Source: DASZCR01 sp035942915
GTDB taxonomy: Bacteria > Acidobacteriota > Blastocatellia > Pyrinomonadales > Pyrinomonadaceae
Length of the DNA: 21,393 bases
Direction of reading: 5' to 3'
Assembly: GCA_035942915.1 (NCBI GenBank)
Contig: DASZCR010000243.1
Coordinates: 1 to 21,393 of the forward strand
Positions 1-7,555 of this stretch are shown here, in pieces. Made by a program: the position numbers and the translations under genes. Each line of letters starts with the position of its first letter. Within the stretch, counting starts at the first letter, position 1. The notes under the pieces were generated by a model, which worked only from the letters and a program-made list of their open reading frames with translations, was not told the DNA's origin and ran no database searches.

Positions 1-19
1 ATCTAAGACGAGTCGCGCG

Positions 20-45
20 CCTGCTGTTTGCACCTGCTGTTTTGC
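20..45. repeat. Short tandem direct repeat
   Basis: Two near-identical copies of CCTGCTGTTTGC lie head to tail at 20-31 and 33-45; the second copy has one extra T. They sit just beyond the stop codon of the TonB-C gene. No hairpin with a T-run is visible, so this is not a convincing terminator. It may be chance. Confidence 0.35.
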
Positions 46-66
46 GGCTGTCTTGCGCGGCCGGGT

Positions 67-714
67 TTACTGAAGCACGAAGTTGTAGGTGATGACCCCT
101 GTGATTTTGACGGGCTGGCCTGAGAGCAACGTCGGGGAGAAACGCGCCTCGCGCGCCGCCGCCACCGCCGCCGATTGCAGGAGAGGATGCCCGCTCACGG
201 CACGCGCCGAAATTACTCTGCCCTCCTCGTCGACGACTATCTGCACTGTGACCGTTCCTTGCGCCCGCGCCGCACGCGCAATGGCCGGATACGGAGGCAT
301 CGGCTTGCTGATGGCCTTGCCGTTCAGGACACCGCCACTGATGACTTTGCCCTCTACGTTGTCGTTGTCCTCCGACGGCGTGTAGGTCGGCGCAGACTCG
401 GTTTCCTGCGTCGCACGGTTGCCTATCACGACAGAAGTGTTTCCGGTCGCAGGCGCGGTCATCGTCGTCGTGGTTGTGGTGGTGGTGGTGGTCGTCGTGT
501 TCCCGGCCGTTGGAGCCGGGGTGACGGTGCGCGTCCTGCGCCGCCGTGTGCGACGCGCCTTCGACTTCTGCAAAGGACTGCCGATAGCCGGCGCGCCGCC
601 CGCGCCGGGCGCGGCGCGCAACTCTTCGACGCACGCCGCGACGATTAACAACGTGAGTGCCGTCGCCAGCAGGCGCGTCGTGCGCCGGATGCTTCTTCCT
701 GTGTCCATCATCAT
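67..714 (-). CDS. TonB-C domain protein with lipoprotein-like signal
   Basis: This 215-residue protein ends in a TonB C-terminal domain (about residues 135-215), with the signature PMPPYPAIARAA, then GTVTVQIVVDEEGRV and a C-terminal FSPTLLSGQPVKITGVITYNF-type strand. TonB proteins pass proton-motive energy to outer-membrane transporters, but short TonB-C proteins without a membrane helix are also common and poorly understood. The N-terminus has a basic stretch, a hydrophobic core and a lipobox-like VAAC ending at C28, which suggests a lipid-anchored envelope protein. The middle holds a basic patch (residues 52-62) and twelve consecutive threonines (73-84). Three ATGs lie in a row at 714, 711 and 708; 714 is chosen because AGGAG is seven bases upstream. 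It lies 58 bp behind the thioredoxin gene on the same strand and may be co-transcribed. There is no ExbB/ExbD nearby. The domain call is firm; the role is unknown. Confidence 0.82.
   Translation of the reverse strand: MMMDTGRSIRRTTRLLATALTLLIVAACVEELRAAPGAGGAPAIGSPLQKSKARRTRRRRTRTVTPAPTAGNTTTTTTTTTTTTMTAPATGNTSVVIGNRATQETESAPTYTPSEDNDNVEGKVISGGVLNGKAISKPMPPYPAIARAARAQGTVTVQIVVDEEGRVISARAVSGHPLLQSAAVAAAREARFSPTLLSGQPVKITGVITYNFVLQ
463..498 (-). repeat. ACC/ACG trinucleotide repeat coding Thr12
   Basis: A run of GTG/GTC-type triplets (read as ACC and ACG on the coding strand) encodes twelve threonines in the TonB-C protein. The copies are mixed synonymous codons rather than a perfect microsatellite. 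In-frame length change would alter the linker without breaking the frame. Confidence 0.8.
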
Positions 715-721
715 TCCTCTA

Positions 722-726
722 CTCCT
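722..726 (-). promoter_or_regulatory. Ribosome binding site fixing the TonB-C start
   Basis: On the minus strand AGGAG lies seven bases before the first of three consecutive ATG codons (712-714). This argues for translation starting at 714 rather than at codons inside the thioredoxin gene. Confidence 0.7.
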
Positions 727-772
727 TTCGAGGTCACCCCGCTTTCGGGAGGTTTCAAGCCCAAGCGCGCCT

Positions 773-1246
773 TCAAACGTGTGCGGCCAGACGCGCGGCC
801 AGCACGTGCTTGCGCTGTGCGCCGACGATGCGGTCAACGAGTTGCCCATCCTTGAAGATGAGCAGCGTCGGGATGCTCTGAATTTGAAACTGCGTGGCCG
901 TGCGCGGGTTCTCATCGACGTTCAGCTTCGCCACCGTGTAGCGCCCTTCGGACTCGGCCGCGAGTTCGTCGAGCAGTGGCGCAATCATCCGGCACGGGCC
1001 GCACCAGGGCGCCCAACAGTCGAGCAGCACGGGACGCGCGGCGGAAGCCTTCAAGACCTCACTGGCGAACGTCTCATCCGAAACCACGCGCGGCTTGTCC
1101 GTCTCCATCGACGGCGAAGCGGCGGACGCGCCTCCTCGTCGCAGAGGCTCGCCGCACCTGCCGCAGACGGGCTGCCGCCGCGCACCCGTCACGCTTTCGT
1201 CCACACGGTTTTTCGCGCCGCAACGCGCGCACGTCTCAATCGACAT
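773..1246 (-). CDS. trxC: Thioredoxin 2 (TrxC-like, zinc-binding N-terminus)
   Basis: A 157-residue thiol-disulfide reductase of the thioredoxin 2 type. The N-terminal extension carries two CxxC pairs, C6/C9 (CARCG) and C28/C31 (CGRCG), which in TrxC bind zinc. The thioredoxin fold follows (about 50-157), with the active site WCGPC at 81-85 and the cis-proline at P126 (SIPT). It is expected to be cytoplasmic, reducing protein disulfides with electrons from thioredoxin reductase, and in known TrxC proteins it is tied to oxidative stress. The ATG at 1246 is chosen because the zinc motif begins at residue 6 and GGAG and a G-rich stretch precede it; longer reading frames upstream give low-complexity sequence. 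It is divergent from the M61 peptidase gene and followed by the TonB-C gene. No reductase is present here. The family call is secure. Confidence 0.9.
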   Translation of the reverse strand: MSIETCARCGAKNRVDESVTGARRQPVCGRCGEPLRRGGASAASPSMETDKPRVVSDETFASEVLKASAARPVLLDCWAPWCGPCRMIAPLLDELAAESEGRYTVAKLNVDENPRTATQFQIQSIPTLLIFKDGQLVDRIVGAQRKHVLAARLAAHV

Positions 1247-1395
1247 CTCCGCCACCACCCCCTTCCGAGTCGATACTGTTTCGCGCACGAGCTTAAAGCA
1301 ATTTCCCGCACGGCGAAAGGGTCGCACACGGCCGCACCGAGGGTCTCGTCTGGTGACGGAAGTCTTGCGGGCTTTAGACACCGCGCGCGGCCGTT

Positions 1396-1425
1396 TTGTT
1401 CCACGCCTCGCATCCGTAGTAAAAT
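1396..1425 (+). promoter_or_regulatory. Candidate promoter for the M61-to-crotonase operon
   Basis: TTGTTC (1396-1401) and TAAAAT (1420-1425) are separated by 18 bases in the divergent region 1247-1481. The -10 is good and the -35 is weak. It would give a leader of about 50 nt before the ATG at 1482. On the minus strand a weaker pair (TTGCTT, 17 bases, CAGTAT) faces trxC; I do not annotate it separately. Confidence 0.35.
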
Positions 1426-1481
1426 GCTCGCCGAACATTTCTCCCGCACCACGAACCGACAAAGGACATCCGTTTCGCAAG

Positions 1482-3464
1482 ATGTTTTATACACGCCGCG
1501 CGTCCGCACGCGCCTCCGCCGTCTTCTTCGCCGTCTTGCTCTGCGCCGTCGTCGTCGCCTCAGCGACCCGCGCGCAGACGAGCGTCTCGAACCGTCAAGC
1601 CATGACCGACCCGAACGCGCCCGACATCGCCTTCACCGTCTCAATCCCGCAGCCGCACACGCACCTGCTCGAAGTGGAAATGAGCGTCAGGTCGGCCGCC
1701 TCCAACCCGGCATCGGCCGCGCCGCACGCAGAACTGCGGATGCCCGTCTGGACGCCCGGCTCTTATCTTGTGCGCGAGTACGCGCGCCACGTGCAGGATT
1801 TTGCGGCGCGCGACGCGGCGGGGCGAGAGTTGGCGTGGCGTAAGACGGACAAGAACACATGGCGCGTCGAAACGAACGGCGCGCGCGAGTGGCGCGCGAC
1901 CTATCGCGTCTACGCCAACGAGGCCACGCCGCGCACCAACGAGGTCAACGACCGTCATGCCTTCTGGAACAACGCCGCGCTGCTGATGTTCCTCGAAGGC
2001 CACCTCGATGCTCCGGCCACTTTGCGCGTGCGTCCACCGCAAGGCTGGCAGGTGGCGACGGGGCTGCCCGCCGTCTCCGGCGAAGCGAACGCCTTTCGCG
2101 CAGACAACTTCGACCACCTGTACGATTCGCCCTTCGAGGTCGGCACGTTCAAGACCATCGAGTTCGACGTGCGCGGCGTGCCGCATCGTCTCGTCATCGA
2201 CGGCGAGGGCAACTACGACGCCGAGCGCCTGCGCCGCGACATGGCGCGCATCTGCGAGACGCAGGCGGCGCTGATGGGCGGCCTGCCCTTCAAGGACTAC
2301 ACCTTCATCCTCCATCTCGGCGTGACGGGCGGCGGCGCAACCGAGCATCTCAACTCTGTTGCGATGACGTGGGTGCGCTTCAACTTCCGTCCCGAAACGC
2401 AGTACGCAAACTTTCTCGGCCTCGTCTCGCACGAATACTTCCACGCGTGGAACGTCAAACGCATTCGCCCCGATGCGCTCGGCCCCTTCGACTACTCGCG
2501 CGAGAACTACACGACGCTGCTCTGGGTCGCCGAAGGCACGACCGATTACTACGGCAGTCTGCTCTTGAGACGCGCCGGCCTGACTTCCGAGAAAGACTAT
2601 CTGGACGCGCTCGCGCGCTCGTTTCAGACTTTGCAGAACACGCCGGGACGCGCGCGCATGAGCGTCGAGGAGGCCAGCTTCGACGCGTGGATTAAGCACT
2701 ACCGGCGCGACGAGAACTACCAGAACACGCAAATCTCCTACTACGACAAGGGCGCTATCCTGAGCGCGCTGCTCGACCTGCACATCCGCAAGCTCTCCAA
2801 CAACACGCGCTCGCTCGACGACGTGATGCGCCATCTCTACGCGGAGTTCTACTTAAAGAATCGCAACTACACGTCCGAAGACTTCCAGCGCGCGGCCGAA
2901 GGGGCGGCCGGTGCGAGCCTCGAAGACTTCTTCCGCCGCTACGTGCGCGGGCGCGAAGAGTTGGACTACAACGCGGCGCTCTCGGCCGTCGGCCTGCGAC
3001 TCGATACGAACGTCCCTGCCTCCGGCGACGCGTCGAAGCCTCCGGTCGTCAAACCCTTCCTCGGCGCGACGCTGGCGCGCGCCGACGAGATTGTTACGCT
3101 GACGACGGCGCCCGCCTCCGGCATCTTTCGCACGACGCTTGCGCCGGATGCCGTTGTCATCAAGTACATCAACGAGGGCACGCCCGCTTACAACTTCGGG
3201 CTTAACGTCGGCGACCAGGTGGTTGCGCTCGACGGCGTGCGCGTCACGCGCGAGACGTTCGACCGTCGCATCGAAGAGAAGCGACCGGGCGACACGCTCG
3301 CCGTCACCGTCTTTCGCGGCGACGAACTGCGCACCTTCAACGTCAAACTGACAGGTCGCGCCGACACGGTCTATCGCCTCGTCCCGCTCACAGAGCGCAC
3401 GCCCGAACAGCTCAGGGCTTATCAGAACTGGCTCGGCCTGCCGCGCGCCACGCCGAGCGAGTAG
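1482..3464 (+). CDS. Secreted M61-family (glycyl aminopeptidase-like) metallopeptidase with PDZ domain
   Basis: A 660-residue exported zinc peptidase. Residues 1-31 form a signal peptide (basic start, hydrophobic core, cleavage near TRA|QT). An N-terminal beta-rich domain precedes the catalytic region, where HEYFH (317-321) supplies the zinc-binding histidines and general base E318. E351 in WVAEGTTDYY is the likely third ligand. A PDZ domain follows near residues 545-635 (INEGTPAYNFGLNVGD). This order (M61 N-domain, peptidase, PDZ) is the usual one and the length is normal. Family members remove N-terminal residues, often glycine or alanine, from peptides in the periplasm. The ATG at 1482 is chosen because it opens the signal peptide; AAAGGA is 15 bases upstream, rather far. 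The SDR gene starts 16 bp after its stop, so the two may share a transcript. It may simply be the upstream neighbour of a catabolic operon. Confidence 0.9.
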   Translation: MFYTRRASARASAVFFAVLLCAVVVASATRAQTSVSNRQAMTDPNAPDIAFTVSIPQPHTHLLEVEMSVRSAASNPASAAPHAELRMPVWTPGSYLVREYARHVQDFAARDAAGRELAWRKTDKNTWRVETNGAREWRATYRVYANEATPRTNEVNDRHAFWNNAALLMFLEGHLDAPATLRVRPPQGWQVATGLPAVSGEANAFRADNFDHLYDSPFEVGTFKTIEFDVRGVPHRLVIDGEGNYDAERLRRDMARICETQAALMGGLPFKDYTFILHLGVTGGGATEHLNSVAMTWVRFNFRPETQYANFLGLVSHEYFHAWNVKRIRPDALGPFDYSRENYTTLLWVAEGTTDYYGSLLLRRAGLTSEKDYLDALARSFQTLQNTPGRARMSVEEASFDAWIKHYRRDENYQNTQISYYDKGAILSALLDLHIRKLSNNTRSLDDVMRHLYAEFYLKNRNYTSEDFQRAAEGAAGASLEDFFRRYVRGREELDYNAALSAVGLRLDTNVPASGDASKPPVVKPFLGATLARADEIVTLTTAPASGIFRTTLAPDAVVIKYINEGTPAYNFGLNVGDQVVALDGVRVTRETFDRRIEEKRPGDTLAVTVFRGDELRTFNVKLTGRADTVYRLVPLTERTPEQLRAYQNWLGLPRATPSE

Positions 3465-3480
3465 AGACGAAGAAGAAGCG

Positions 3481-4224
3481 ATGGAGTTTGACGGGAAGGT
3501 GGCGATTGTGACGGGCGGCGCGTCGGGCATCGGCGCGGCGTGCGCGCTTGAGTTTGCGCGCGGCGGCGCGGACGTGTGCATCGTTGATATCGCGCCCGAA
3601 GAGCTCTTGCGGCGTCAGACGCTCGCCTTGAAGGAGGCGGGCGCGCGGGTCGTCGCCTTCAGCGCCGACGTGAGCGACCACGTTGAGGCCGGACGCGTCG
3701 TCGAGGAGACGTGCGCGCGTCTCGGACGGCTCGACATTCTCGTCAATGCCGCAGGCACGTATGACGATGCGCCGCTCTGGGAGATGAGCGAGGCACGTTG
3801 GACGCGCGTCCTCGACGTGAATCTGAAGGGGACGTTCAACTACCTACAGGCGGCCGCGCGCTTCTTCCGCGAGCAGCACGCGGGCAAGATAGTCAACATC
3901 GCTTCCATCGAAGCACTGCGCGGACGCTTCGGGTTGAGCAACTACGCGGCGTCGAAGGCGGGCGTCATCGCGCTGACGCGCTCGGCGGCGGCCGAACTCG
4001 GCGGCGCCAACGTCAACGTCAACGCCGTCGCTCCCGGTTTCATCCGCACGCCGATGACGGCGCGCCTGCCTCGCAAGATATTGGAGGAGGCCATCGCGCG
4101 CACGCTGCTCGGACGCGCGGGCGAGGCCGAAGAGGTCGCGCAGCTTGTCGCCTTCCTCTGCTCCGAACGCGCCGCCTACATCACGGGCGAAGTCTTCAAG
4201 ATAGACGGCGGCCTGCTCGTCTGA
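3481..4224 (+). CDS. SDR-family oxidoreductase (FabG-like)
   Basis: A 247-residue classical short-chain dehydrogenase. Visible motifs are the cofactor loop TGGASGIG (11-18), NAAG (89-92), the structural N114, and the catalytic S142, Y155 and K159 (YAASK). D36 at the end of the second strand favours NAD(H) over NADP(H). The C-terminus ends in the usual IDGG motif. It should interconvert an alcohol and a ketone, possibly on a CoA thioester or small hydroxy acid; sequence alone does not fix the substrate. Spacing is 16 bp after the peptidase and 37 bp before the permease, so it belongs to the plus-strand run. The context of Rieske oxygenase and crotonase suggests catabolic oxidation rather than fatty-acid synthesis, since no fab genes are near. 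A purine-rich stretch (GAAGAAGAAG) before the ATG may act as a weak ribosome site. Confidence 0.9.
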   Translation: MEFDGKVAIVTGGASGIGAACALEFARGGADVCIVDIAPEELLRRQTLALKEAGARVVAFSADVSDHVEAGRVVEETCARLGRLDILVNAAGTYDDAPLWEMSEARWTRVLDVNLKGTFNYLQAAARFFREQHAGKIVNIASIEALRGRFGLSNYAASKAGVIALTRSAAAELGGANVNVNAVAPGFIRTPMTARLPRKILEEAIARTLLGRAGEAEEVAQLVAFLCSERAAYITGEVFKIDGGLLV

Positions 4225-4261
4225 ACGGGCGCGCACGCGGCCGCCGGGGGCACCTCTCTTT

Positions 4262-5653
4262 TTGCGCATCACTCCGACAGTGGCGGGACGCGAGGCGAGT
4301 GCCGACGACGAAGCGCGTCGGCGCGGTTTGCTGCGCGTGCTCGGCGTCGTCTTCGGGATGGCCGTCACTTTCGGCATCACGGTCGGGATGGGCATCTTGC
4401 GAACGCCGGGCGAAGTGGCGCGGCAGTTGCCGGACGCGTGGCTCATCATGGGGGCGTGGCTCGTCGGCGGTCTCTACGCGCTGCTCGGCGCGGTGTCGGT
4501 CGCGGAGTTGGGAACGACGCTGCCGCGCTCCGGCGGTTTCTACGTCTTCGCGCGGCACGCGCTCGGCGACTACGCGGGCTTCGTCGTCGGTTGGAGCGAC
4601 TGGCTCTCGACGTGCGGGACGCTGGCCGCCGTCGCGCTCGTCATCGGAGAGTACACGGGCGCGCTCGTCGAGTCTTTGCGGGGACAGGATGCGCGCGTCG
4701 GCGTGGCCGTCATCGCTGTCGTGGCGTTGCTGCAATGGCGCGGCGTGCGCTGGGGCAGCCGCGCGCAGGAGTTGACGAGCCTCTTGAAGACGCTCGCCTT
4801 CGCCGCGCTCATCGTCGCGTGCTTCGCGCTCGGCGGCGGCGATGAAGCGACGCGCGCTGGGGCGGCCGCGACGGTTGCGCCTGAAGTACCTGCGGGGCTT
4901 GCGTTCGTCACTGCGTCGGTGCTTGCGCTTCAGGGCGTGATTGTCACGTACGACGGTTGGTACTGCGCCGTCTACTTCGGCGAAGAGGTGCGCGACCCCG
5001 GCCGCGCCATCCCGCGCGCGATGATTGGGAGCGTCCTTCTCATCATCGCCGTCTACATGCTCGTCAACCTCGCTTTGCTCTACGTTCTGCCGGTCGCGGA
5101 GTTGGCGGGCGACAAGCTGGCCGTCGGCAGCGCCGCCGGTCGGATTTTCGGCGAGCGGGGAGCAACCGTGATTAGCGCGCTCGCCGCCGTCTCGATGCTC
5201 GCCGCCGTCAACGCCAGCACCATGTCTGCTCCGCGCATCCTCTTTGCGATGGCGGGCGATAGACTGTTCTGGCGCTCGGCCGCGCGCGTCAATCGCGGCG
5301 GGACGCCGACGGTCGCGCTCCTCCTGAGCACCGTCGCCGCCGTGCTGATGATTCTCTTCAGCCGCACCTTCGAGCGTCTGCTGGCCGCGCTCGCCTTCTT
5401 CTTCGTCGTCGATTACGCGCTCGTCTACGTCTCGGTCTTCGTACTGCGTCGGCGCGAACCTGAGAGGCCGCGTCCCTTCAGGGCATGGGGTTACCCCTGG
5501 ACGACCGCCGCCGCGCTCGTCGGCTCGGTCGCTTTCCTGTGCGGCGCGATTGCGAGCGACACTGAAAACAGTCTCTACGCTCTGCTACTATTGGCGGCGA
5601 GTTACCCCGCGTTCATCCTTTTGCGACGAAGCGCACGGGAGCGAAACTCTTGA
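4262..5653 (+). CDS. APC-superfamily amino acid/amine permease
   Basis: A 463-residue integral membrane protein with about twelve hydrophobic segments. The first contains the unwound-helix motif of APC transporters (TVGMGILRTPGEVA, around 41-53), where the amino group of the substrate usually binds. The family imports or exchanges amino acids or related amines, driven by protons or by exchange. The start is uncertain: TTG at 4262 is the earliest start in frame and has only a G-run at 4246-4250 as a possible ribosome site; GTG at 4280 is an alternative. Either leaves the first membrane helix intact. Its stop overlaps the TTG start of the Rieske gene by three bases, which implies translational coupling. 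The likely job is import of the substrate handled by the neighbouring enzymes. Confidence 0.87.
   Translation: MRITPTVAGREASADDEARRRGLLRVLGVVFGMAVTFGITVGMGILRTPGEVARQLPDAWLIMGAWLVGGLYALLGAVSVAELGTTLPRSGGFYVFARHALGDYAGFVVGWSDWLSTCGTLAAVALVIGEYTGALVESLRGQDARVGVAVIAVVALLQWRGVRWGSRAQELTSLLKTLAFAALIVACFALGGGDEATRAGAAATVAPEVPAGLAFVTASVLALQGVIVTYDGWYCAVYFGEEVRDPGRAIPRAMIGSVLLIIAVYMLVNLALLYVLPVAELAGDKLAVGSAAGRIFGERGATVISALAAVSMLAAVNASTMSAPRILFAMAGDRLFWRSAARVNRGGTPTVALLLSTVAAVLMILFSRTFERLLAALAFFFVVDYALVYVSVFVLRRREPERPRPFRAWGYPWTTAAALVGSVAFLCGAIASDTENSLYALLLLAASYPAFILLRRSARERNS
5637..5641 (+). promoter_or_regulatory. Ribosome binding site deciding the Rieske TTG start
   Basis: GGGAG lies eight bases before TTG at 5650, inside the end of the permease gene. 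It supports the TTG start, which overlaps the permease stop (TTGA). Confidence 0.6.
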
Positions 5654-6729
5654 CCGAAGACGCCTACAACTTCGACGCGAGGCTCGCGCACGCAGCGACG
5701 CCTCCCGCCTCTTGGTACACGGACGCGCGCGTGCTCGACATCGAGCAGCGCAAAGTTTTCGGGCGCACATGGCAACTCGTCGGGCGCACGGAGCAGGTCA
5801 GAGAGGCGGGACAGTTCTTCACGGCGACAGTCGCGGACGAACCCGTCATCGTCGCGCGCGGTCTCGACGGCCGTCTCCGCGCCTTCTCAAACGTCTGCCG
5901 CCATCGCGCCGGCCCGGTCGCAGAGGGCGCAGGCCGTCGCAGGAGTTTTCGCTGCGGCTATCACGGCTGGACTTACGCGCTCGACGGGCGGCTGCTGGTG
6001 ACGCCGGAGTTTGAGGGTGTCGAGTGTTGGAACAGGGACGCACACGCGCTGCCCGAATTTCGTGTTGACGTGTGGGGCGCGCTCGTCTTCGTCAACCTCG
6101 ACGCGGAGGCCGCGCCGCTGGCCGCGACGCTCGAAGATTTGCCGGAGCGCGTCGGCCATCGCAACGATTGGGACGAGATGCGCCCGGCCGCGCGCAAGGA
6201 ATGGCACGTGGCCTGTAACTGGAAGACCTACGTTGACAACTACCTCGAAGGCTATCACATCCCCGTCGTTCATCCCGGCCTCGCACGCGAGCTTGACTAC
6301 AGGCGCTATCGGACGGAGACGCGCCGCCTCTACTCGATACAGCACGCGCCCGTCCGGCGCGAGCGCGCGACACGCATCGCCGCCGGAGAGGGCGAAGACG
6401 CGGCGCAATACTTCTGGGTCTTCCCCAACCTGATGCTCAACGTCTACCCGGACAACTACTCGACGAACCTCATCGTGCCGCTCGCGCCGGAGCGCACGCT
6501 GACGGTGTTCGAGTGGTATTTTAAAGACGCCGAGCGCGCGGACGTGCGAGAGGCCGTCCGCCGCACGGTCGAGTTCAGCGACGAGATTCAGGTTGAGGAC
6601 ATACAGATTTGCGAGGCCGTGCAGCGCGGCCTGCGCTCGCGCACCTACACGAGCGGGCGCTACTCGGTCGCACGCGAAAACGGCGTGCACCACTTTCACG
6701 GCCTGCTCGCACACTATCTCGCAGACTGA
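5650..6729 (+). CDS. Rieske non-heme iron oxygenase, alpha subunit
   Basis: A 359-residue oxygenase. The Rieske 2Fe-2S ligands are C83/H85 (CRHRAG) and C102/H105 (CGYHGW). The catalytic domain has H203 and H208 (GYHIPVVH) as mononuclear iron ligands, with D317 (VEDIQICE) the probable third. The residue expected to bridge the two metal sites is E200 (NYLEGYH), where naphthalene dioxygenase has Asp. Such enzymes hydroxylate or demethylate aromatic or quaternary-amine substrates using O2 and an external reductase. Homology is clear; substrate is not. No beta subunit, ferredoxin or reductase gene is present, so electrons must come from elsewhere and the enzyme is probably a homotrimer. It starts on TTG, overlaps the permease gene, and is followed 13 bp later by the crotonase gene. 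Confidence 0.9.
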   Translation: MTEDAYNFDARLAHAATPPASWYTDARVLDIEQRKVFGRTWQLVGRTEQVREAGQFFTATVADEPVIVARGLDGRLRAFSNVCRHRAGPVAEGAGRRRSFRCGYHGWTYALDGRLLVTPEFEGVECWNRDAHALPEFRVDVWGALVFVNLDAEAAPLAATLEDLPERVGHRNDWDEMRPAARKEWHVACNWKTYVDNYLEGYHIPVVHPGLARELDYRRYRTETRRLYSIQHAPVRRERATRIAAGEGEDAAQYFWVFPNLMLNVYPDNYSTNLIVPLAPERTLTVFEWYFKDAERADVREAVRRTVEFSDEIQVEDIQICEAVQRGLRSRTYTSGRYSVARENGVHHFHGLLAHYLAD

Positions 6730-6742
6730 AGCTTTTAGAGCG

Positions 6743-7525
6743 ATGAGCGACAACACATACGAACACATCCGTCTGAGCATCGCAGACCGCGTCGGGCGCG
6801 TCACGTTTGCGCGGCCGCCTCTGAACATCTTCGATATCGCCATGATGCGCGAGATTGAACGCGCGCTGACCGAATGTATGGGACGGCGCGAGTTGGTCGC
6901 CGTCGTCTTCGACGCCGTCGCAGGCTCGCGCGCCTTCAGCGCGGGCGTCTCGGTCGAAGAGCATCAGTCGGAGACCATCTACCAGATGCTCGAATCCTTC
7001 CACGCCATCTTCCGCACGCTCGCGCAGATGGCGAAGCCGACCGTCGCTCTCGTCGAAGGCGCGGCGCTCGGCGGCGGCTGCGAACTGGTCGCCGCCTGCG
7101 ACATCGTGATTGCCGGGTCAACGGCGAAGTTCGGACAACCCGAAATCAAGCTCGGCGTCTTTCCGCCGGTGGCCGCCGTGCTGCTGCCGCGCGTCGTCGG
7201 CGAACGCCGTGCGCGCGAGTTGATTCTGACGGGCGAGTTGATAGACGCGCGCGAAGCGTTGCGGCTCGGACTCGTCAACTACGTCGTCGAGCCTGCCGCG
7301 CTCGAACAGAAGGCGCAGGAGATTCTGGGGCGTCTGCGCGAGTTGTCGGCCGCCGCGCTCGAATCGACGCGGCGCGCGCTCGACACGGCGCGCGGCCTCG
7401 CCTTCGAGCAGGCGCTCTCAAGCGTCGAAGACCTCTACCTGAACGAGTTGATGAAGACGGAAGACGCGCACGAAGGAGTCCGCGCCTTTATGGAGAAGCG
7501 CAAGCCCGCGTGGCAGGACAAATGA
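6743..7525 (+). CDS. Enoyl-CoA hydratase/isomerase family protein (dienoyl-CoA hydratase-like)
   Basis: A 260-residue crotonase. Both catalytic glutamates of hydratases are present, E114 (GGGCEL) and E134 (FGQPEIKLG), 20 residues apart as in rat crotonase. The oxyanion-hole segments FSAGVS (65-70) and ALGGG (108-112) are also visible. From memory, the segments SVEEH, FGQPEIKLGVF and the C-terminal LYLNELM...EGVRAFMEKR resemble cyclohexa-1,5-dienecarbonyl-CoA hydratase (Dch) of benzoyl-CoA degradation more than housekeeping FadB/PaaF enzymes. I could not align them. The reaction is expected to be addition of water to an enoyl- or dienoyl-CoA. The ATG at 6743 is chosen because the preceding in-frame sequence overlaps the Rieske gene and is low complexity. 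It is the last gene of the plus-strand run and meets a convergent gene 30 bp on. No benzoyl-CoA reductase or CoA ligase is in the window. Confidence 0.88.
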   Translation: MSDNTYEHIRLSIADRVGRVTFARPPLNIFDIAMMREIERALTECMGRRELVAVVFDAVAGSRAFSAGVSVEEHQSETIYQMLESFHAIFRTLAQMAKPTVALVEGAALGGGCELVAACDIVIAGSTAKFGQPEIKLGVFPPVAAVLLPRVVGERRARELILTGELIDAREALRLGLVNYVVEPAALEQKAQEILGRLRELSAAALESTRRALDTARGLAFEQALSSVEDLYLNELMKTEDAHEGVRAFMEKRKPAWQDK

Positions 7526-7555
7526 GATGAGGCGTCGGCACGCGCGCGCGAAGTC

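Noticed and set aside
463..498. Thr-coding triplet tract as a CRISPR or mobile-element repeat
   Set aside because: It is an in-frame low-complexity linker inside a gene; no spacers or flanking duplications.
419..1843. 474-codon plus-strand frame across the TonB-C and trxC genes
   Set aside because: It is antisense to two genes with clear domains and reads as Arg/Ala/His-rich low complexity, typical of GC-rich shadow frames.
1641..2834. 397-codon minus-strand frame opposite the M61 peptidase
   Set aside because: Shadow of a strongly supported gene; no motif.
5887..6843. 318-codon minus-strand frame opposite the Rieske gene
   Set aside because: Shadow frame; the sense strand has both Rieske and iron-site motifs.
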